Assembly (NCBI RefSeq): GCF_011045025.1
Contig: NZ_JAAKZX010000027.1
Location: forward strand, 1-64,000
DNA: 64,000 nt
Direction of reading: 5' to 3'
Source of the DNA: Streptomyces ureilyticus
Lineage (GTDB): Bacteria; Actinomycetota; Actinomycetes; Streptomycetales; Streptomycetaceae
Both the position numbers and the translations under genes were made by a program. Below the pieces are notes generated by a model. It made no database searches, was not told where the DNA came from, and saw only the letters and a list, made by a program, of their open reading frames with translations. How positions within the stretch are numbered: position 1 is the first letter of the stretch; each line of letters opens with the position of its first letter. Positions 8,996-17,779 of this stretch are shown in pieces.

Positions 8996-9460
8996 ATGAC
9001 TCAGTCGCCCACGCCCCTGCACTGGAAGCTCGTCATCGACGCCGCCGACCCGCACGCCCAGGCCGACTTCTGGGCCGCCGCCCTCCGCTACGAAGTCGAG
9101 GACAACAGCGCCCTCATCGAACGCCTGCTGGGCTTCGGCGCCGTACCGCCCGATCTCACCGTCGAGTCCCACGGCCGCAAGGCCTGGCGCGACCTCATCG
9201 CCGTACGGCACCCGGAGGACCCGTACGACAAGGAGAGCGGCACGGGCCTCGGCCGACGCCTGCTTTTCCAGCGCGTACCGGAGCCGAAGACCATCAAAAA
9301 CCGGCTGCACATCGACGTACACGCCGAGCCCGGGCAACGCGAGGCCGAGGTCGCGCGGCTGACCGACCTGGGGGCGGCCGTGCAGCGCGAGGTGAAGGAA
9401 CCCGGCGGCGAGTGGGTCATCATGACGGACCCGGAGGGCAACGAATTCTGCGTCCACTGA
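8996..9460 (+). CDS. VOC / glyoxalase-like domain protein
   Basis: 154-residue protein. WKLVIDAADPHAQADFWAAALRYEVED at the start and GEWVIMTDPEGNEFCVH at the end are the conserved beta-alpha-beta ends of a VOC-fold module; the final Glu/His region is the usual metal site. Function is unknown; family members include glyoxalases, dioxygenases and antibiotic-binding proteins. The start at 8996 skips an 11-residue Pro-rich extension that lacks a ribosome binding site. It stands alone between two minus-strand genes. Confidence 0.8.
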   Translation: MTQSPTPLHWKLVIDAADPHAQADFWAAALRYEVEDNSALIERLLGFGAVPPDLTVESHGRKAWRDLIAVRHPEDPYDKESGTGLGRRLLFQRVPEPKTIKNRLHIDVHAEPGQREAEVARLTDLGAAVQREVKEPGGEWVIMTDPEGNEFCVH

Positions 9461-9529
9461 GCGCCCCGCCCATGCAACCCGCTGGACAGGCGCTGAGCGG
9501 CCAGACGGTGATCGGTCGACGGTGGTCGG

Positions 9530-10477
9530 TCAGGCAGTGATGTCCTTCGTCGTGAACCGTGCCCACGCCGCCGTGCCGAACACCGCTGCGTACAGGCCCT
9601 GGAGGCCGAGGTTGCGGAGCAGATCGTCCCAGTACACCGGATCGCGCATCAGGTCCGCGAAGGACAGCCAGTAGTGCGAGAAGAAGTACGGCTGTATCGC
9701 GTGGAGTTGGGGTATCTGGTCGAGGATCTGGATGGTGATCAGCAGGCCCACGGTCGTCGCCATCGCCGCTATGCCGCTGCCGGTGAGCGTCGAGATGAAC
9801 AGGCCGAGCGCCGCTATCCCGATCAGCGACGCGGCGACGATCAGCGCGATCAGAAACGCCCGCCCCAGCCCTTCACCGAAGCTGATCCGCGTGCCGGAGA
9901 TCGTCGTCAGCTCGCCGAGCGGGAACAGCAGGGCACCCACGATCAGCGCCGACACCGCCACGACAAGCGTCGCCACGACGCAGAAGGCCAGTGTGGTCGC
10001 GTACTTGGTGAGCAGCAGCCGCGTACGCCCCGCAGGCGCGACCAGCAGGTAGCGCAGCGTGCCGGCGTTCGCCTCGCCCGCTATCGCGTCGCCCGCGATG
10101 ACGCCGATCGCCATCGGCAGGAAGAAGGGCAGCGTCGCGGCGAGCGCCGTGAACACCAGGAACAGTCCATTGTTGGTGATCTGGGAGACGAACGCCGGTC
10201 CCCCGCCGCCTCCGCCTCCACCGTCACTCGTCTCGATCTTCACGGCGATCCCGACCAGCACCGGCACCGCGGCCAGCACTCCCAGCAGCGCGATCGTCCG
10301 CCACCGGCGCAGGGTGGTCACCAACTCGTTGCGCAGCAGGCCGAGGGTCCACAGCACGCTCGGCTTCCGTACGCCGACGACCTCGGCGGTGCCGGAGCCC
10401 GCGGCGACGTCAGTGATCTCGGAAACCTCCGAGATCCCCGAAACCCCACTGACCTCGGATGCTTCAGCCCGCGACAT
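9530..10477 (-). CDS. ABC transporter permease (ABC-2 type)
   Basis: 315-residue membrane subunit with six predicted helices; the loop after helix 1 is Gly-rich. The first 25 residues are an unusual Ser/Val/Glu repeat (SEVSGVSGISEVSEITD). The start lies inside the ATPase gene (14-base overlap) with GGGGGAGGG just upstream, so the pair is translationally coupled. LRYLLVAPAGRTRLLLTKYA is typical of ABC-2 permeases handling drugs, lipids or peptides. Substrate unknown. Confidence 0.85.
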   Translation of the reverse strand: MSRAEASEVSGVSGISEVSEITDVAAGSGTAEVVGVRKPSVLWTLGLLRNELVTTLRRWRTIALLGVLAAVPVLVGIAVKIETSDGGGGGGGGPAFVSQITNNGLFLVFTALAATLPFFLPMAIGVIAGDAIAGEANAGTLRYLLVAPAGRTRLLLTKYATTLAFCVVATLVVAVSALIVGALLFPLGELTTISGTRISFGEGLGRAFLIALIVAASLIGIAALGLFISTLTGSGIAAMATTVGLLITIQILDQIPQLHAIQPYFFSHYWLSFADLMRDPVYWDDLLRNLGLQGLYAAVFGTAAWARFTTKDITA

Positions 10478-11477
10478 CGAAGCCCTCCCCCGTAAGCGCC
10501 ACGAACGCGTCCTCCAGCGAAGCCCGTTCGAGCCCGAAGCCTCGTACCCGGACGCCTGCCGACACCAACGCCGCGTTCACCTCAGCGAGGTCGCGGTCGC
10601 GGTCGTCCGGAGGCTCGCCGGTCACCCGGTCCTCCTCGACGACGACGTCGGCGACGCCCTGCTCCTTCAGTACGCGGGCCGCGTCGCCCGCATCCGGCGT
10701 CGTGACGACCAGGCGGCCACGGGCGCCGGCCGCCAGCTCGGCCACCGGGCCCTGGGTGATCAGCCGTCCCTGCGCCATCACCGCGGCGTGCGAGCACACC
10801 TGCTCGATCTCGTCCAGCAGATGCGAGGACAGGAACACGGTCGTACCGTCGGACGCCAACTCCCGTACCAGCGAACGGATTTCGCGCATGCCCTGCGGAT
10901 CGAGCCCGTTGGTCGGCTCGTCCAGGACCAGCAACCGGCGCGGCTGGAGCAGTGCCGCCGCCAGCCCGAGCCGTTGCTTCATGCCCAGCGAGTAGGCCTT
11001 CGCCTTCTTGCTCCCGGCGGCCGTCAGTCCGACCCGGTCGAGGGCGGCCGCGACGCGCGTACGCCGGGTGCGGGGATCGGCGGTCGGGTCGGCGGAGTCG
11101 TACCGCAGGAGATTGTCGCGGCCGGACAGGAACCCGTACAGCGCCGGTCCCTCGATCAGCGCGCCCACCTGCGGGAGCACCGTCCGGGTGGCGCGCGGCA
11201 TGGGCTGTCCCAGGACGCGTGCCGTGCCCGAGGTCGGCTCGATCAGGCCCATCAGCATTCTGATGGTGGTCGTCTTGCCGGAGCCGTTCGGCCCCAGGAA
11301 GCCGAAGACGCTGCCCGCCGGTACGGCCAGATCGAGGCCGTCGACGGCGAGTTGCCCGCCGCGGTAGCGCTTGGTGAGCGCACGGGTGGCGATCACCGTG
11401 TCCGGTCCGGTTTCCGGCCGGCTGTCCGGCCCGGAGTCCGATCCGGTGTCCGGTTCCACGGTGGCCCGTTCCGCCAT
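10464..11477 (-). CDS. ABC transporter ATP-binding protein
   Basis: 337-residue ATPase for the permease at 9530-10477. Walker A GPNGSGKTTT near residue 62, signature SLGMKQRLGLAAALLQP, Walker B RLLVLDEPTNGLDP, and switch SSHLLDE are all intact. A C-terminal extension of about 100 residues is typical of DrrA/CcmA-like exporters. ATG at 11477 (GAGGAAG upstream) is preferred to a TTG four codons earlier. The N-terminal 30 residues are a low-complexity Pro/Asp/Ser stretch. It is 76 bases downstream of the LolA-like gene and probably co-transcribed. Confidence 0.92.
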   Translation of the reverse strand: MAERATVEPDTGSDSGPDSRPETGPDTVIATRALTKRYRGGQLAVDGLDLAVPAGSVFGFLGPNGSGKTTTIRMLMGLIEPTSGTARVLGQPMPRATRTVLPQVGALIEGPALYGFLSGRDNLLRYDSADPTADPRTRRTRVAAALDRVGLTAAGSKKAKAYSLGMKQRLGLAAALLQPRRLLVLDEPTNGLDPQGMREIRSLVRELASDGTTVFLSSHLLDEIEQVCSHAAVMAQGRLITQGPVAELAAGARGRLVVTTPDAGDAARVLKEQGVADVVVEEDRVTGEPPDDRDRDLAEVNAALVSAGVRVRGFGLERASLEDAFVALTGEGFDVAG

Positions 11478-11553
11478 CGACTTCCTCAACTCCCCGTTGG
11501 CGCCCGACCAGAATCCTCCGGCCGGGCGCCAACCACCTGTCGTCCTCTGCCTG

Positions 11554-12762
11554 TTACTTCGCGGCGTTGGCCGCCTTCACCAGTGCGTCCTTCGTGACGG
11601 CGCCCGCGTACACCTGGCCGTCGTCCGTGATGAGCGCGTTGACCAGACGGGTCGAGAAGACCGTGCCCGAGCCGAACTTGCCGCTCACCTTCGTGCCCAG
11701 CGAGTCGAGGAAGCCGCCCGCGGCGCCGGCCTCCGACGGTATGCCCTCGCCGCCGGTGTCGAACCGGGCGATGGTGGTCCAGCCCTCGCCTATGGTCTTG
11801 AGCCCTTCGAGCCCTTGGCCCAGGTCCTCTTCGGCCTTCGGACGCGCCTGCTCCTCGACCTTCGCCTCGTCGCCCTCGGTGACCTTCGCACCCTTCGGCG
11901 GGCTGAAGTCGAAGGTGGACGCATCCGGCTTGCTGAAGTCGACCTTGGTGAAGCCCGCGTCCACGACGGCCGCGCCACCGCTCGCCGGTGTCAGCGTGAA
12001 CTTCAGCGGCATACCGGTCTTGGAGTCCACGGCTATGGTGATCTGACCAACCGTCGAACCGGACTGCTTCGGCTTGATGACCAGCCTGTACGCATCGCGG
12101 CCCGCGACCTGGGCGGTGCCGTCGACCTTCACGGACGTCGTGTCGTCGACCGCCTTCAACGCCTCGTCGGCCATCTCCTTGGGCGTGGTCGGGACGTCCT
12201 TCGGCGCCTCTTCCTTCTTGCCCTTGTCCTCGGTGGCACCGGAAGCGTCCTTCATGTGGAACGCCTCGTTGGACGCGCTGTCGTACGCCCACACCTCGTC
12301 GCCGTTGTGGATCAGGCTGTACTCGGCGGCCTTGTCCAGCAGCGACACCTTGTGCTTGTCCGGGCCATCGGCCGCGACCCGCAACGTGTGCGTGCCGGAC
12401 GCGAGTTCCATGAGCTTGGTCGAAGGATCGGCGGAGGAACCCTCGTCCTCGGAACCGCCGGCGCCGCCGCCACCCGGAGCGAGGCTGCTTTCCAGGCCGC
12501 CGAGGTCCGGCAGACCCAGATTCGTGCTGACCTTCACCGTGCCGGACAGCTGCTGTACGTCGGACGCGGCGATCTTCTCTATGAGTTGCTCAGCGGTGAT
12601 GTCCGGCAGGTCAGGGTCGCCGGAGCCCGCGAACGCCGGGACCAGCCCGATGGTCGCCGCCGCCAGCCCCACCACCGCGACGGGAACGACGTACCGCGCC
12701 GCTTTGCGCCGGCCGGTTCGCAGCTCCTCGTTCGTGTTGTCGTCGGATTCGTACGGTGCCAT
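11554..12762 (-). CDS. Secreted/membrane-anchored LolA-like (DUF2092) protein
   Basis: 402 residues. A hydrophobic segment at about 24-46 (YVVPVAVVGLAAATIGLVPAFA) is a signal or anchor; the rest is predicted extracellular. The core has repeated beta-strand patterns such as AYRLVIKPKQSGSTVGQITIAVDSKTGMPLKF, typical of LolA/LppX-like shells that bind lipid. A Gly/Glu/Ser-rich insert lies near 95-115. It leads an operon with an ABC ATPase and permease, so a role in moving a lipid or hydrophobic compound is plausible. Function itself is not established. Confidence 0.75.
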   Translation of the reverse strand: MAPYESDDNTNEELRTGRRKAARYVVPVAVVGLAAATIGLVPAFAGSGDPDLPDITAEQLIEKIAASDVQQLSGTVKVSTNLGLPDLGGLESSLAPGGGGAGGSEDEGSSADPSTKLMELASGTHTLRVAADGPDKHKVSLLDKAAEYSLIHNGDEVWAYDSASNEAFHMKDASGATEDKGKKEEAPKDVPTTPKEMADEALKAVDDTTSVKVDGTAQVAGRDAYRLVIKPKQSGSTVGQITIAVDSKTGMPLKFTLTPASGGAAVVDAGFTKVDFSKPDASTFDFSPPKGAKVTEGDEAKVEEQARPKAEEDLGQGLEGLKTIGEGWTTIARFDTGGEGIPSEAGAAGGFLDSLGTKVSGKFGSGTVFSTRLVNALITDDGQVYAGAVTKDALVKAANAAK

Positions 12763-13098
12763 GTGTGCCCTACCTCCGTCGTCGGCGGCGGCTTACCGTC
12801 ACGCACTCGTCCACCCCGGCCGCCATTGTCACCCGAACTCCTGTGAAGTGGTGTTTCCAATCAGACCAAATCGGCCGATGAGAAGCGTCAGACCTCGGAG
12901 CCAACTCTGTGTACTGCTGGGGTATGACACGAGTGGGCGGCGCCTCCCCCACCCCGTAGGGGTCGTGCGGGAAGACGCCGCCCGAAAGGCAGTTCAGAGC
13001 CGGTCGGTCATCGCCTCAACAGGCCGCGGATCACTTCCTGAACAGGCCGTGAATCACCGGCTCGCCAGCCATGGACTGCCGGCTCAACAGCCCGTGGA
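12763..13098. other. Intergenic region upstream of lolA-like gene
   Basis: No gene is supported in these 336 bases. The left part is the presumed promoter region of the LolA-like gene. The right part (from 13017) holds degenerate copies of the 3' end of the broken DUF3455 gene. Confidence 0.5.
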
Positions 13099-13111
13099 TC
13101 ACCGGTTGATG
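13017..13111. repeat. Degenerate tandem copies of DUF3455 gene 3' end
   Basis: Three related copies of about 24-27 bases, around AACAGGCCGTGAATCACCGG, start at 13017, 13040 and 13085. The third contains the stop codon and last codons of the fragment ending at 13099. Confidence 0.55.
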
Positions 13112-13437
13112 AACACGTAGTCCGCCCCGTACGGCACACCCACGATGGCCCCTTCTTCACAGGGCCCGGCAGGAGCCACCCCGCCCACGGTGTTCAGCCG
13201 AAGGATCTCGGCCGTACCGGCCAACAGCCCGCGGTGCTTGCCGGACTGAATGGCCTTGAGGTCCAGCTCCGGGATGTTCTTGTCGCCGTTCGGAGCCTTG
13301 GAGATCAGCGCACCGGTGACCGCGCTGCGGTCCGGTGCGATCCACGGCCGCAGTGAGAACGGGGAGTTGGGTGGTGCGGCCGCGCATGGCGGCCGCACAT
13401 CACCTTGGGCGAAGGCTTCGGTTCCACCTTCTTGCAC
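13099..13437 (-). pseudogene. DUF3455 domain C-terminal remnant
   Basis: The last 70 residues are well preserved: WIAPDRSAVTGALISK, then NIPELDLKA, ILRLNTVGGVAPAG and VPYGADYVFINR, matching the end of DUF3455 domains. Upstream, the reading frame degrades: the expected YECK segment is present only in another frame (ECKKVE near 13430), and a TAG lies in frame a few codons before the GTG at 13437. No ribosome binding site or signal peptide exists. It looks like the 3' piece of a secreted CHRD-DUF3455 protein gene whose 5' part is at 13645-14049. Confidence 0.65.
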
Positions 13438-13644
13438 TCTTGGAGTTCTCTTCCGCTACGGGTTGCCCCAGCAGTTGAAGACTCTCCCTTGGATCACTCC
13501 GGGGAGTTTGACGGGTACTTGCCCGTCTGACGACCACCCTCCCGGCGACCGGGGCAACTCACCGAGGAGAGCCGCCCACACGCCGAACCGAAGCGGCGCC
13601 AGCCAAACGTACCAACCCAGGCCCAGCCGGGGAGACTTGACCGA
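13438..13644. other. Scar between two gene remnants
   Basis: About 210 bases with no convincing reading frame on either strand, separating the CHRD and DUF3455 pieces. It shows no terminal inverted repeats or transposase similarity that I recognise. It may be degraded coding sequence or a remnant of inserted DNA. Confidence 0.4.
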
Positions 13645-14049
13645 CTACCGCCACCCGAACGGGTGACCACGCGGCTGGCCGGTACCGCGCCACTTGACCG
13701 CGACGGACACCTTGTCGCCCTTGACCTTCACGAACTGAAGCGCCGCGCCGTCCTTGTCGCCGACGGCGGGGCCGCCCTGGACCGGCACCTCGTTCGCACC
13801 GTTGAGGCTTGCGGCGAGGATGGTGCCGCCACTGCCACCGCCGCCCGCGAGGCCGTTCTGCACCTCGATGGACTGGCCCCCGTGCTGCGCGTGGTTGGCG
13901 CCCTTGCCCTTGGCGTTGCCGTTGGACCGGTTCCCGCTGTCGGCCACCGCCGGGATGACGGCGGCGGCGACACCGGCCGCGGCGACCACCGCGACACCGG
14001 AGATGACCAGGCTCTTGCGACGCTTCGCGGACGTAATGAATGTCCCCAT
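13645..14049 (-). pseudogene. CHRD-domain protein, truncated 5' remnant
   Basis: Good ATG with GGGGAGAAAAC upstream; signal peptide at residues about 10-35 (LVISGVAVVAAAGVAAAVIPAVA). Then Asn/Gly-rich spacer and ASLNGANEVPV, ALQFVKVKGDKVSVAVKWRGTGQP, the start of a CHRD domain. Homology stops abruptly after GTGQP near 13667, where the conserved FHIH segment should follow, and seven unrelated residues lead to a stop. The CHRD domain is therefore only about half present. A Crp-like site lies about 100 bases upstream, so the promoter may still work. Confidence 0.7.
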
Positions 14050-14144
14050 GATTCTGTTTTCTCCCCGTAACTCAGCTGACACCCCCTGCGTCAGCTTCTG
14101 GGCTTTGTTACGGAGTGGATCTGAGTCTGGACTCGATCCAACTA

Positions 14145-14160
14145 TGTGACGTGCGTCACT
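14145..14160. promoter_or_regulatory. Candidate Crp binding site
   Basis: TGTGACGTGCGTCACT is a near-perfect 16-bp palindrome that fits the Streptomyces Crp motif GTG-N6-G-N-CAC. It is centred about 103 bases upstream of the start of the truncated CHRD gene. Confidence 0.5.
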
Positions 14161-14236
14161 CTGAATCAGGAGCCTGGAAGGAACCCTGGGCCGGGAGCCT
14201 GGTACGGGCCCCTCGTTCAGGGGCTGCGGGGGGGGA

Positions 14237-15247
14237 TCAGCCCGCCCGGTGCACCACCGCGTCGCACAGCTCCACCAGCGCCGCCTTCGCACCGCACTCG
14301 GGGAGCGGCGCGAGCGTGGAGCGGGCCTCCTCGGCGTACCGCACGGTGTCGCGGCGGGCCTGCTCCAGGGCCGGATGGGCACGCAGAAGGGAGAGCGCCT
14401 CGGCATGCCGGGCGTCGTCCGTCAGGTCCGAGTCGAGCAGCTCGGACAGTGCGATGTCCTCGGCCAGACCGAGCCGCTCCACCCGCTCACGCAGCCGCAG
14501 CACGGGGAGGGTGGGGATGCCTTCGCGCAGGTCGGTGCCCGGCGTCTTGCCGGACTCGTGCGAATCGCTGGCGATGTCCAGTACGTCGTCGGCGAGCTGG
14601 AAGGCGACACCCAGCCTCTCCCCGTATTGCGTGAGCACGTCCACCACGGTCTCGTCGGCGCCCGACATCATCGCGCCGAAGCGTCCCGACACGGCGATCA
14701 GTGAGCCGGTCTTGCCGCCGATCACGTCCAGGTAGTGGTCGATCGGATCGCGTCCGTCGCGCGGTCCGGCCGTCTCCAGGATCTGGCCGGTGACCAGGCG
14801 CTCGAACGCCTCGGCCTGGATCCGTACCGCCTCCGGCCCGAGGTCGGCCAGGATGTGCGAGGCGCGCGCGAACAGGAAGTCGCCGGTGAGCACCGCTACC
14901 GAGTTGCCCCAGCGAGTGTTCGCGCTGGGCACTCCGCGGCGTACGTCCGCCTCGTCCATCACGTCGTCGTGGTACAGCGTGGCGAGGTGGGTCAGCTCCA
15001 CGACCACGGCCGAGGGCACGACACCCGGCGCGTACGGGTCCCCGAACTGCGCGGCGAGCATCACGAGAAGTGGCCGGAACCGCTTGCCGCCCGCGCGCAC
15101 CAGGTGCTGTGCGGCTTCCGTGATGAACGGGACCTCGCTCTTGGTGGCCTCGATCAGGCCTCCCTCGACAGCCGCCAATCCGGCCTGGACATCGGCTTCG
15201 AGAGCCTGGTCCCGCACGCTCAGCCCGAACGGCCCGACGACGGTCAC
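14237..15247 (-). CDS. Polyprenyl diphosphate synthase
   Basis: Trans-prenyltransferase of 336 residues that extends an allylic diphosphate with IPP. First aspartate-rich motif DDVMDEADVRRG is near residue 94, second FQLADDVLDIASD near 220; GGKRFRPLL near 54 binds IPP. Sequence fits long-chain (menaquinone side-chain) synthases in Streptomyces. Two other menaquinone genes (menG, mqnC) and complex I lie in the same window. The start (GTG at 15247, ACGGTCGTCGGGCC follows) is taken as the furthest N-terminal in-frame start with AGGAGACCC upstream. Product chain length cannot be read from sequence. Confidence 0.9.
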   Translation of the reverse strand: MTVVGPFGLSVRDQALEADVQAGLAAVEGGLIEATKSEVPFITEAAQHLVRAGGKRFRPLLVMLAAQFGDPYAPGVVPSAVVVELTHLATLYHDDVMDEADVRRGVPSANTRWGNSVAVLTGDFLFARASHILADLGPEAVRIQAEAFERLVTGQILETAGPRDGRDPIDHYLDVIGGKTGSLIAVSGRFGAMMSGADETVVDVLTQYGERLGVAFQLADDVLDIASDSHESGKTPGTDLREGIPTLPVLRLRERVERLGLAEDIALSELLDSDLTDDARHAEALSLLRAHPALEQARRDTVRYAEEARSTLAPLPECGAKAALVELCDAVVHRAG

Positions 15248-15561
15248 GAGGGTCTCCTGTCTGCTGACGCTCTCAAGGGCGGTCTCTGCGTGCTCTTGGT
15301 GCTGTTGCTGCTGGTGTGTCTTTGGATGCTGTTTGTGTTCTGTGTGTCATGCGTGCTGTGGGTGTTTGTCGATGTGTCACTGCTCGCACTCAAGTCAGCG
15401 TATCCGGTCGCCTTTCGATCACAGTGAGCGCCCGCCCGTCCAGACCAGGCACTATCGGATCACTGGCGGTATCTTCCCAGCGACCTGCAACGACAACGAA
15501 GCACACGGCACGGAAGGTTCCGCTCCCACCGCCTCGGAGATCACCCGCCCGCAGGGCGGCC
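15248..15561. other. Intergenic region upstream of polyprenyl synthase
   Basis: 314 bases. On the minus strand the first 150 bases form an A/C-rich, G-poor 5' leader of the synthase gene, unusual in this GC-rich sequence and predicted to be little folded. The far end holds the hairpin after the HAD gene. I see no gene here. Confidence 0.45.
15545..15559 (-). terminator. Short hairpin after HAD gene
   Basis: CCGCCC, GCA loop, GGGCGG, starting 3 bases past the HAD stop on the minus strand. A 6-bp GC stem only; possible terminator. Confidence 0.35.
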
Positions 15562-16419
15562 TCAGGGCGTACGCCCGAGCATTCGAGGAGCTGTTTCTGT
15601 GACGGTCGCCGCAGAGTGGAACAGCCGCTCCAGCACCACCGCGATCCCGTCCTCCTCGTTCGAGAGGGTCACCTCGTCCGCCACCGCCTTGAGGCCGGGG
15701 TGGGCATTGGCCATCGCTACGCCGTGGGTTGCCCAGTCGAACATGGGGATGTCGTTGGGCATGTCACCGAAGGCGATCGTTGTGGTGCGGGTGAGACCGA
15801 GGTGGGCGGCGGCGAGGGCGAGGCCCGTCGCCTTGGTCACTCCGCATGGCTGAAGTTCGACGGTGCCGGGGCCGGACATCGTGACGGAGGCGAGGGAACC
15901 GACCGCTCCGCGAGCCGCCGACGCCAACTCGTCGTCCGTCAGGCACGGATGGCGCAGCAACACCTTGCTGATGGGCTGCGTCCAGAGGTCGTCGCGGCGG
16001 GGAACCCGAACCGCCGGCAACGTCGGATGGGGCATCTCGTAACCCGGTTCGATCAACGTGAGCCCGTCGACACCGTCCTGGTCCACGGCCGCATACACGT
16101 CCCCGACCTCCGCCTCTATCTTGCCGAGCGCCGTCTCGGCCAGCTCCCGGTCGAGGGTCACCGACCACACCATGCGGTGGGCCCCGGCGTCGTACAACTG
16201 CGCCCCCTGCCCACAGACCGCCAGCCCCTGACCTCCCAGGTCGTCGAGCAACGGCTGTACGCGCGGGGCTGGGCGCCCGGTCACGACTATGTGCCGGGCC
16301 CCCGCCGTGGCCGCCATCGCCAGCGCGGTCCGTGACCGGTCGGAGAGAGTGTCGTCGCCGCGGAGCAGCGTTCCGTCCAGGTCAGTGGCGATGAGTGAAT
16401 ATGCGATCGGTGCGGCCAT
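15562..16419 (-). CDS. HAD-superfamily phosphatase, Cof type
   Basis: 285-residue cytosolic hydrolase. Motif I is DLDGTLLRGDD (residues 13-23) with nucleophile and acid Asp; motif II is in VVTGRPAP; motif III Lys lies in CGVTKATGLALAAAHLG; motif IV is FGDMPNDIPMF. The large C2 cap between motifs II and III places it in the Cof (IIB) group, which dephosphorylates sugar phosphates, FMN or similar metabolites. Substrate unknown. It is divergent from the fumarylacetoacetase gene with 145 bases between starts. Confidence 0.88.
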   Translation of the reverse strand: MAAPIAYSLIATDLDGTLLRGDDTLSDRSRTALAMAATAGARHIVVTGRPAPRVQPLLDDLGGQGLAVCGQGAQLYDAGAHRMVWSVTLDRELAETALGKIEAEVGDVYAAVDQDGVDGLTLIEPGYEMPHPTLPAVRVPRRDDLWTQPISKVLLRHPCLTDDELASAARGAVGSLASVTMSGPGTVELQPCGVTKATGLALAAAHLGLTRTTTIAFGDMPNDIPMFDWATHGVAMANAHPGLKAVADEVTLSNEEDGIAVVLERLFHSAATVTETAPRMLGRTP

Positions 16420-16564
16420 GATCAGAGAATACGGATCGAACGGCCCAACGACCCGGCCCGAACCGGACGTCGTCCGAAACCTCGACCATCCCCCGAGTCA
16501 CCGCAGGTCCTACGACGCCCCAGTAACGTGATCCCCACCCACACGGAAAGCGAGGCAGCATCCG

Positions 16565-17779
16565 ATGCCCCTCTTCGAGGTCCCCGAGGGTGATCCCTTC
16601 GGTCCGCACAATCTTCCGTACGGCGTGTTCTCCCCGGTCGGCTCCGCGGAGCGCGGTGTCGGCGTCCGGCTGGGCGACCACGTCCTCGACGCGGGCGGCG
16701 CGGCCCGGGCGCTCGGCTCCCCGTACGTCAGGCTGCTGGCCCGCCGCTCGCTCGACCCGCTGCTCGCGGCGGGCCGTACGGCCTGGTCGGACGTGCGACG
16801 AGCGATCACGGCGTGGTTGACCGTGCCCGCCCACCGGGAGACCGTCGAACCCCTGATGCACCCGCTCTCCGAAGTCACCCTGCACCTCCCCTTCGCGGTC
16901 GCGGACTACGTCGACTTCTACGCATCGGAAAACCACGCCCGCAACGTCGGCAAGATCTTCCGCCCCGACGCCGCCGACTCCCTCACCCCCAACTGGAAGC
17001 ACCTGCCGATCGGTTATCACGGCCGGTCCGGCACCGTGGTGGTGTCCGGCACGGACGTGGTGCGCCCCTGTGGCCAGCGCAAGGCCCCCACGGACCCCGA
17101 GCCGGTCTTCGGGCCGTCCGTCCGCCTGGACATCGAGGCAGAGGTCGGCTTCGTGGTGGGTACGCCCTCCGCCACGGGCTCACGGGTGCCGCTGAGCGAC
17201 TTCCGCGACCATGTCTTCGGCCTCTGCCTCCTCAACGACTGGTCCGCGCGCGACCTCCAGGCCTGGGAGTACGTCCCCCTCGGCCCCTTCCTCGGCAAGT
17301 CCTTCGCCACGTCGGTGTCGGCCTGGATCACGCCGCTCGACGCCCTGGACGACGCCCGTGTCGCACCCCCGCCCCGTACTCACCCCCTGCTTCCCTACCT
17401 GGACGACGCCTCCGAGGAACCCGGCGGCTACGACCTGCGCATCTCCGTCGCCCTCAACGGCCATGTCATCTCCGAGCCGCCCTTCTCCACCATGTACTGG
17501 ACCGCCGCCCAGCAGTTGGCCCATATGACGGTGAACGGCGCCTCCCTGCGCACCGGCGACCTCTACGGTTCGGGAACGGTGAGCGGAGCCGACGAGCGCG
17601 AACGCGGGTCACTGCTGGAGCTGACCTGGAACGGACGCGACACTCTCGAACTCCCGGACGGCAAGCGGACGTTCCTCGAGGACGGCGACGTCGTCACGCT
17701 GACGGCCTGGGCACCGGGGCCGAACGGAACCCGGGTGGGACTGGGCGAGGTGACGGGCCAGGTCGTACCGAGCGTGTGA
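16565..17779 (+). CDS. fahA: Fumarylacetoacetase
   Basis: Last step of tyrosine/homogentisate breakdown: fumarylacetoacetate to fumarate and acetoacetate. At 404 residues it matches the family. N-terminal FGPHNLPYGVFSP, then VADYVDFYASENHARNVGKIF, metal ligands in RLDIEAEVGFVVG, and LCLLNDWSARDLQAWEYVPLGPFLGKSFATSVS near residue 222 are hallmark segments. The ATG follows GGCAGCATCCG, a weak site. No other homogentisate genes are adjacent. The 3' end, including the stop, is partly duplicated just downstream. Confidence 0.93.
   Translation: MPLFEVPEGDPFGPHNLPYGVFSPVGSAERGVGVRLGDHVLDAGGAARALGSPYVRLLARRSLDPLLAAGRTAWSDVRRAITAWLTVPAHRETVEPLMHPLSEVTLHLPFAVADYVDFYASENHARNVGKIFRPDAADSLTPNWKHLPIGYHGRSGTVVVSGTDVVRPCGQRKAPTDPEPVFGPSVRLDIEAEVGFVVGTPSATGSRVPLSDFRDHVFGLCLLNDWSARDLQAWEYVPLGPFLGKSFATSVSAWITPLDALDDARVAPPPRTHPLLPYLDDASEEPGGYDLRISVALNGHVISEPPFSTMYWTAAQQLAHMTVNGASLRTGDLYGSGTVSGADERERGSLLELTWNGRDTLELPDGKRTFLEDGDVVTLTAWAPGPNGTRVGLGEVTGQVVPSV

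Noticed and set aside
13438..13660. Possible insertion-sequence remnant in the CHRD/DUF3455 scar
   Set aside because: No terminal repeats, target duplication or transposase residues recognised.
14735..15427. Plus-strand frame with a Leu/Val/Cys-rich end, looking like a membrane helix
   Set aside because: It is antisense to the polyprenyl synthase gene and its T-rich leader; no start signal or family match.
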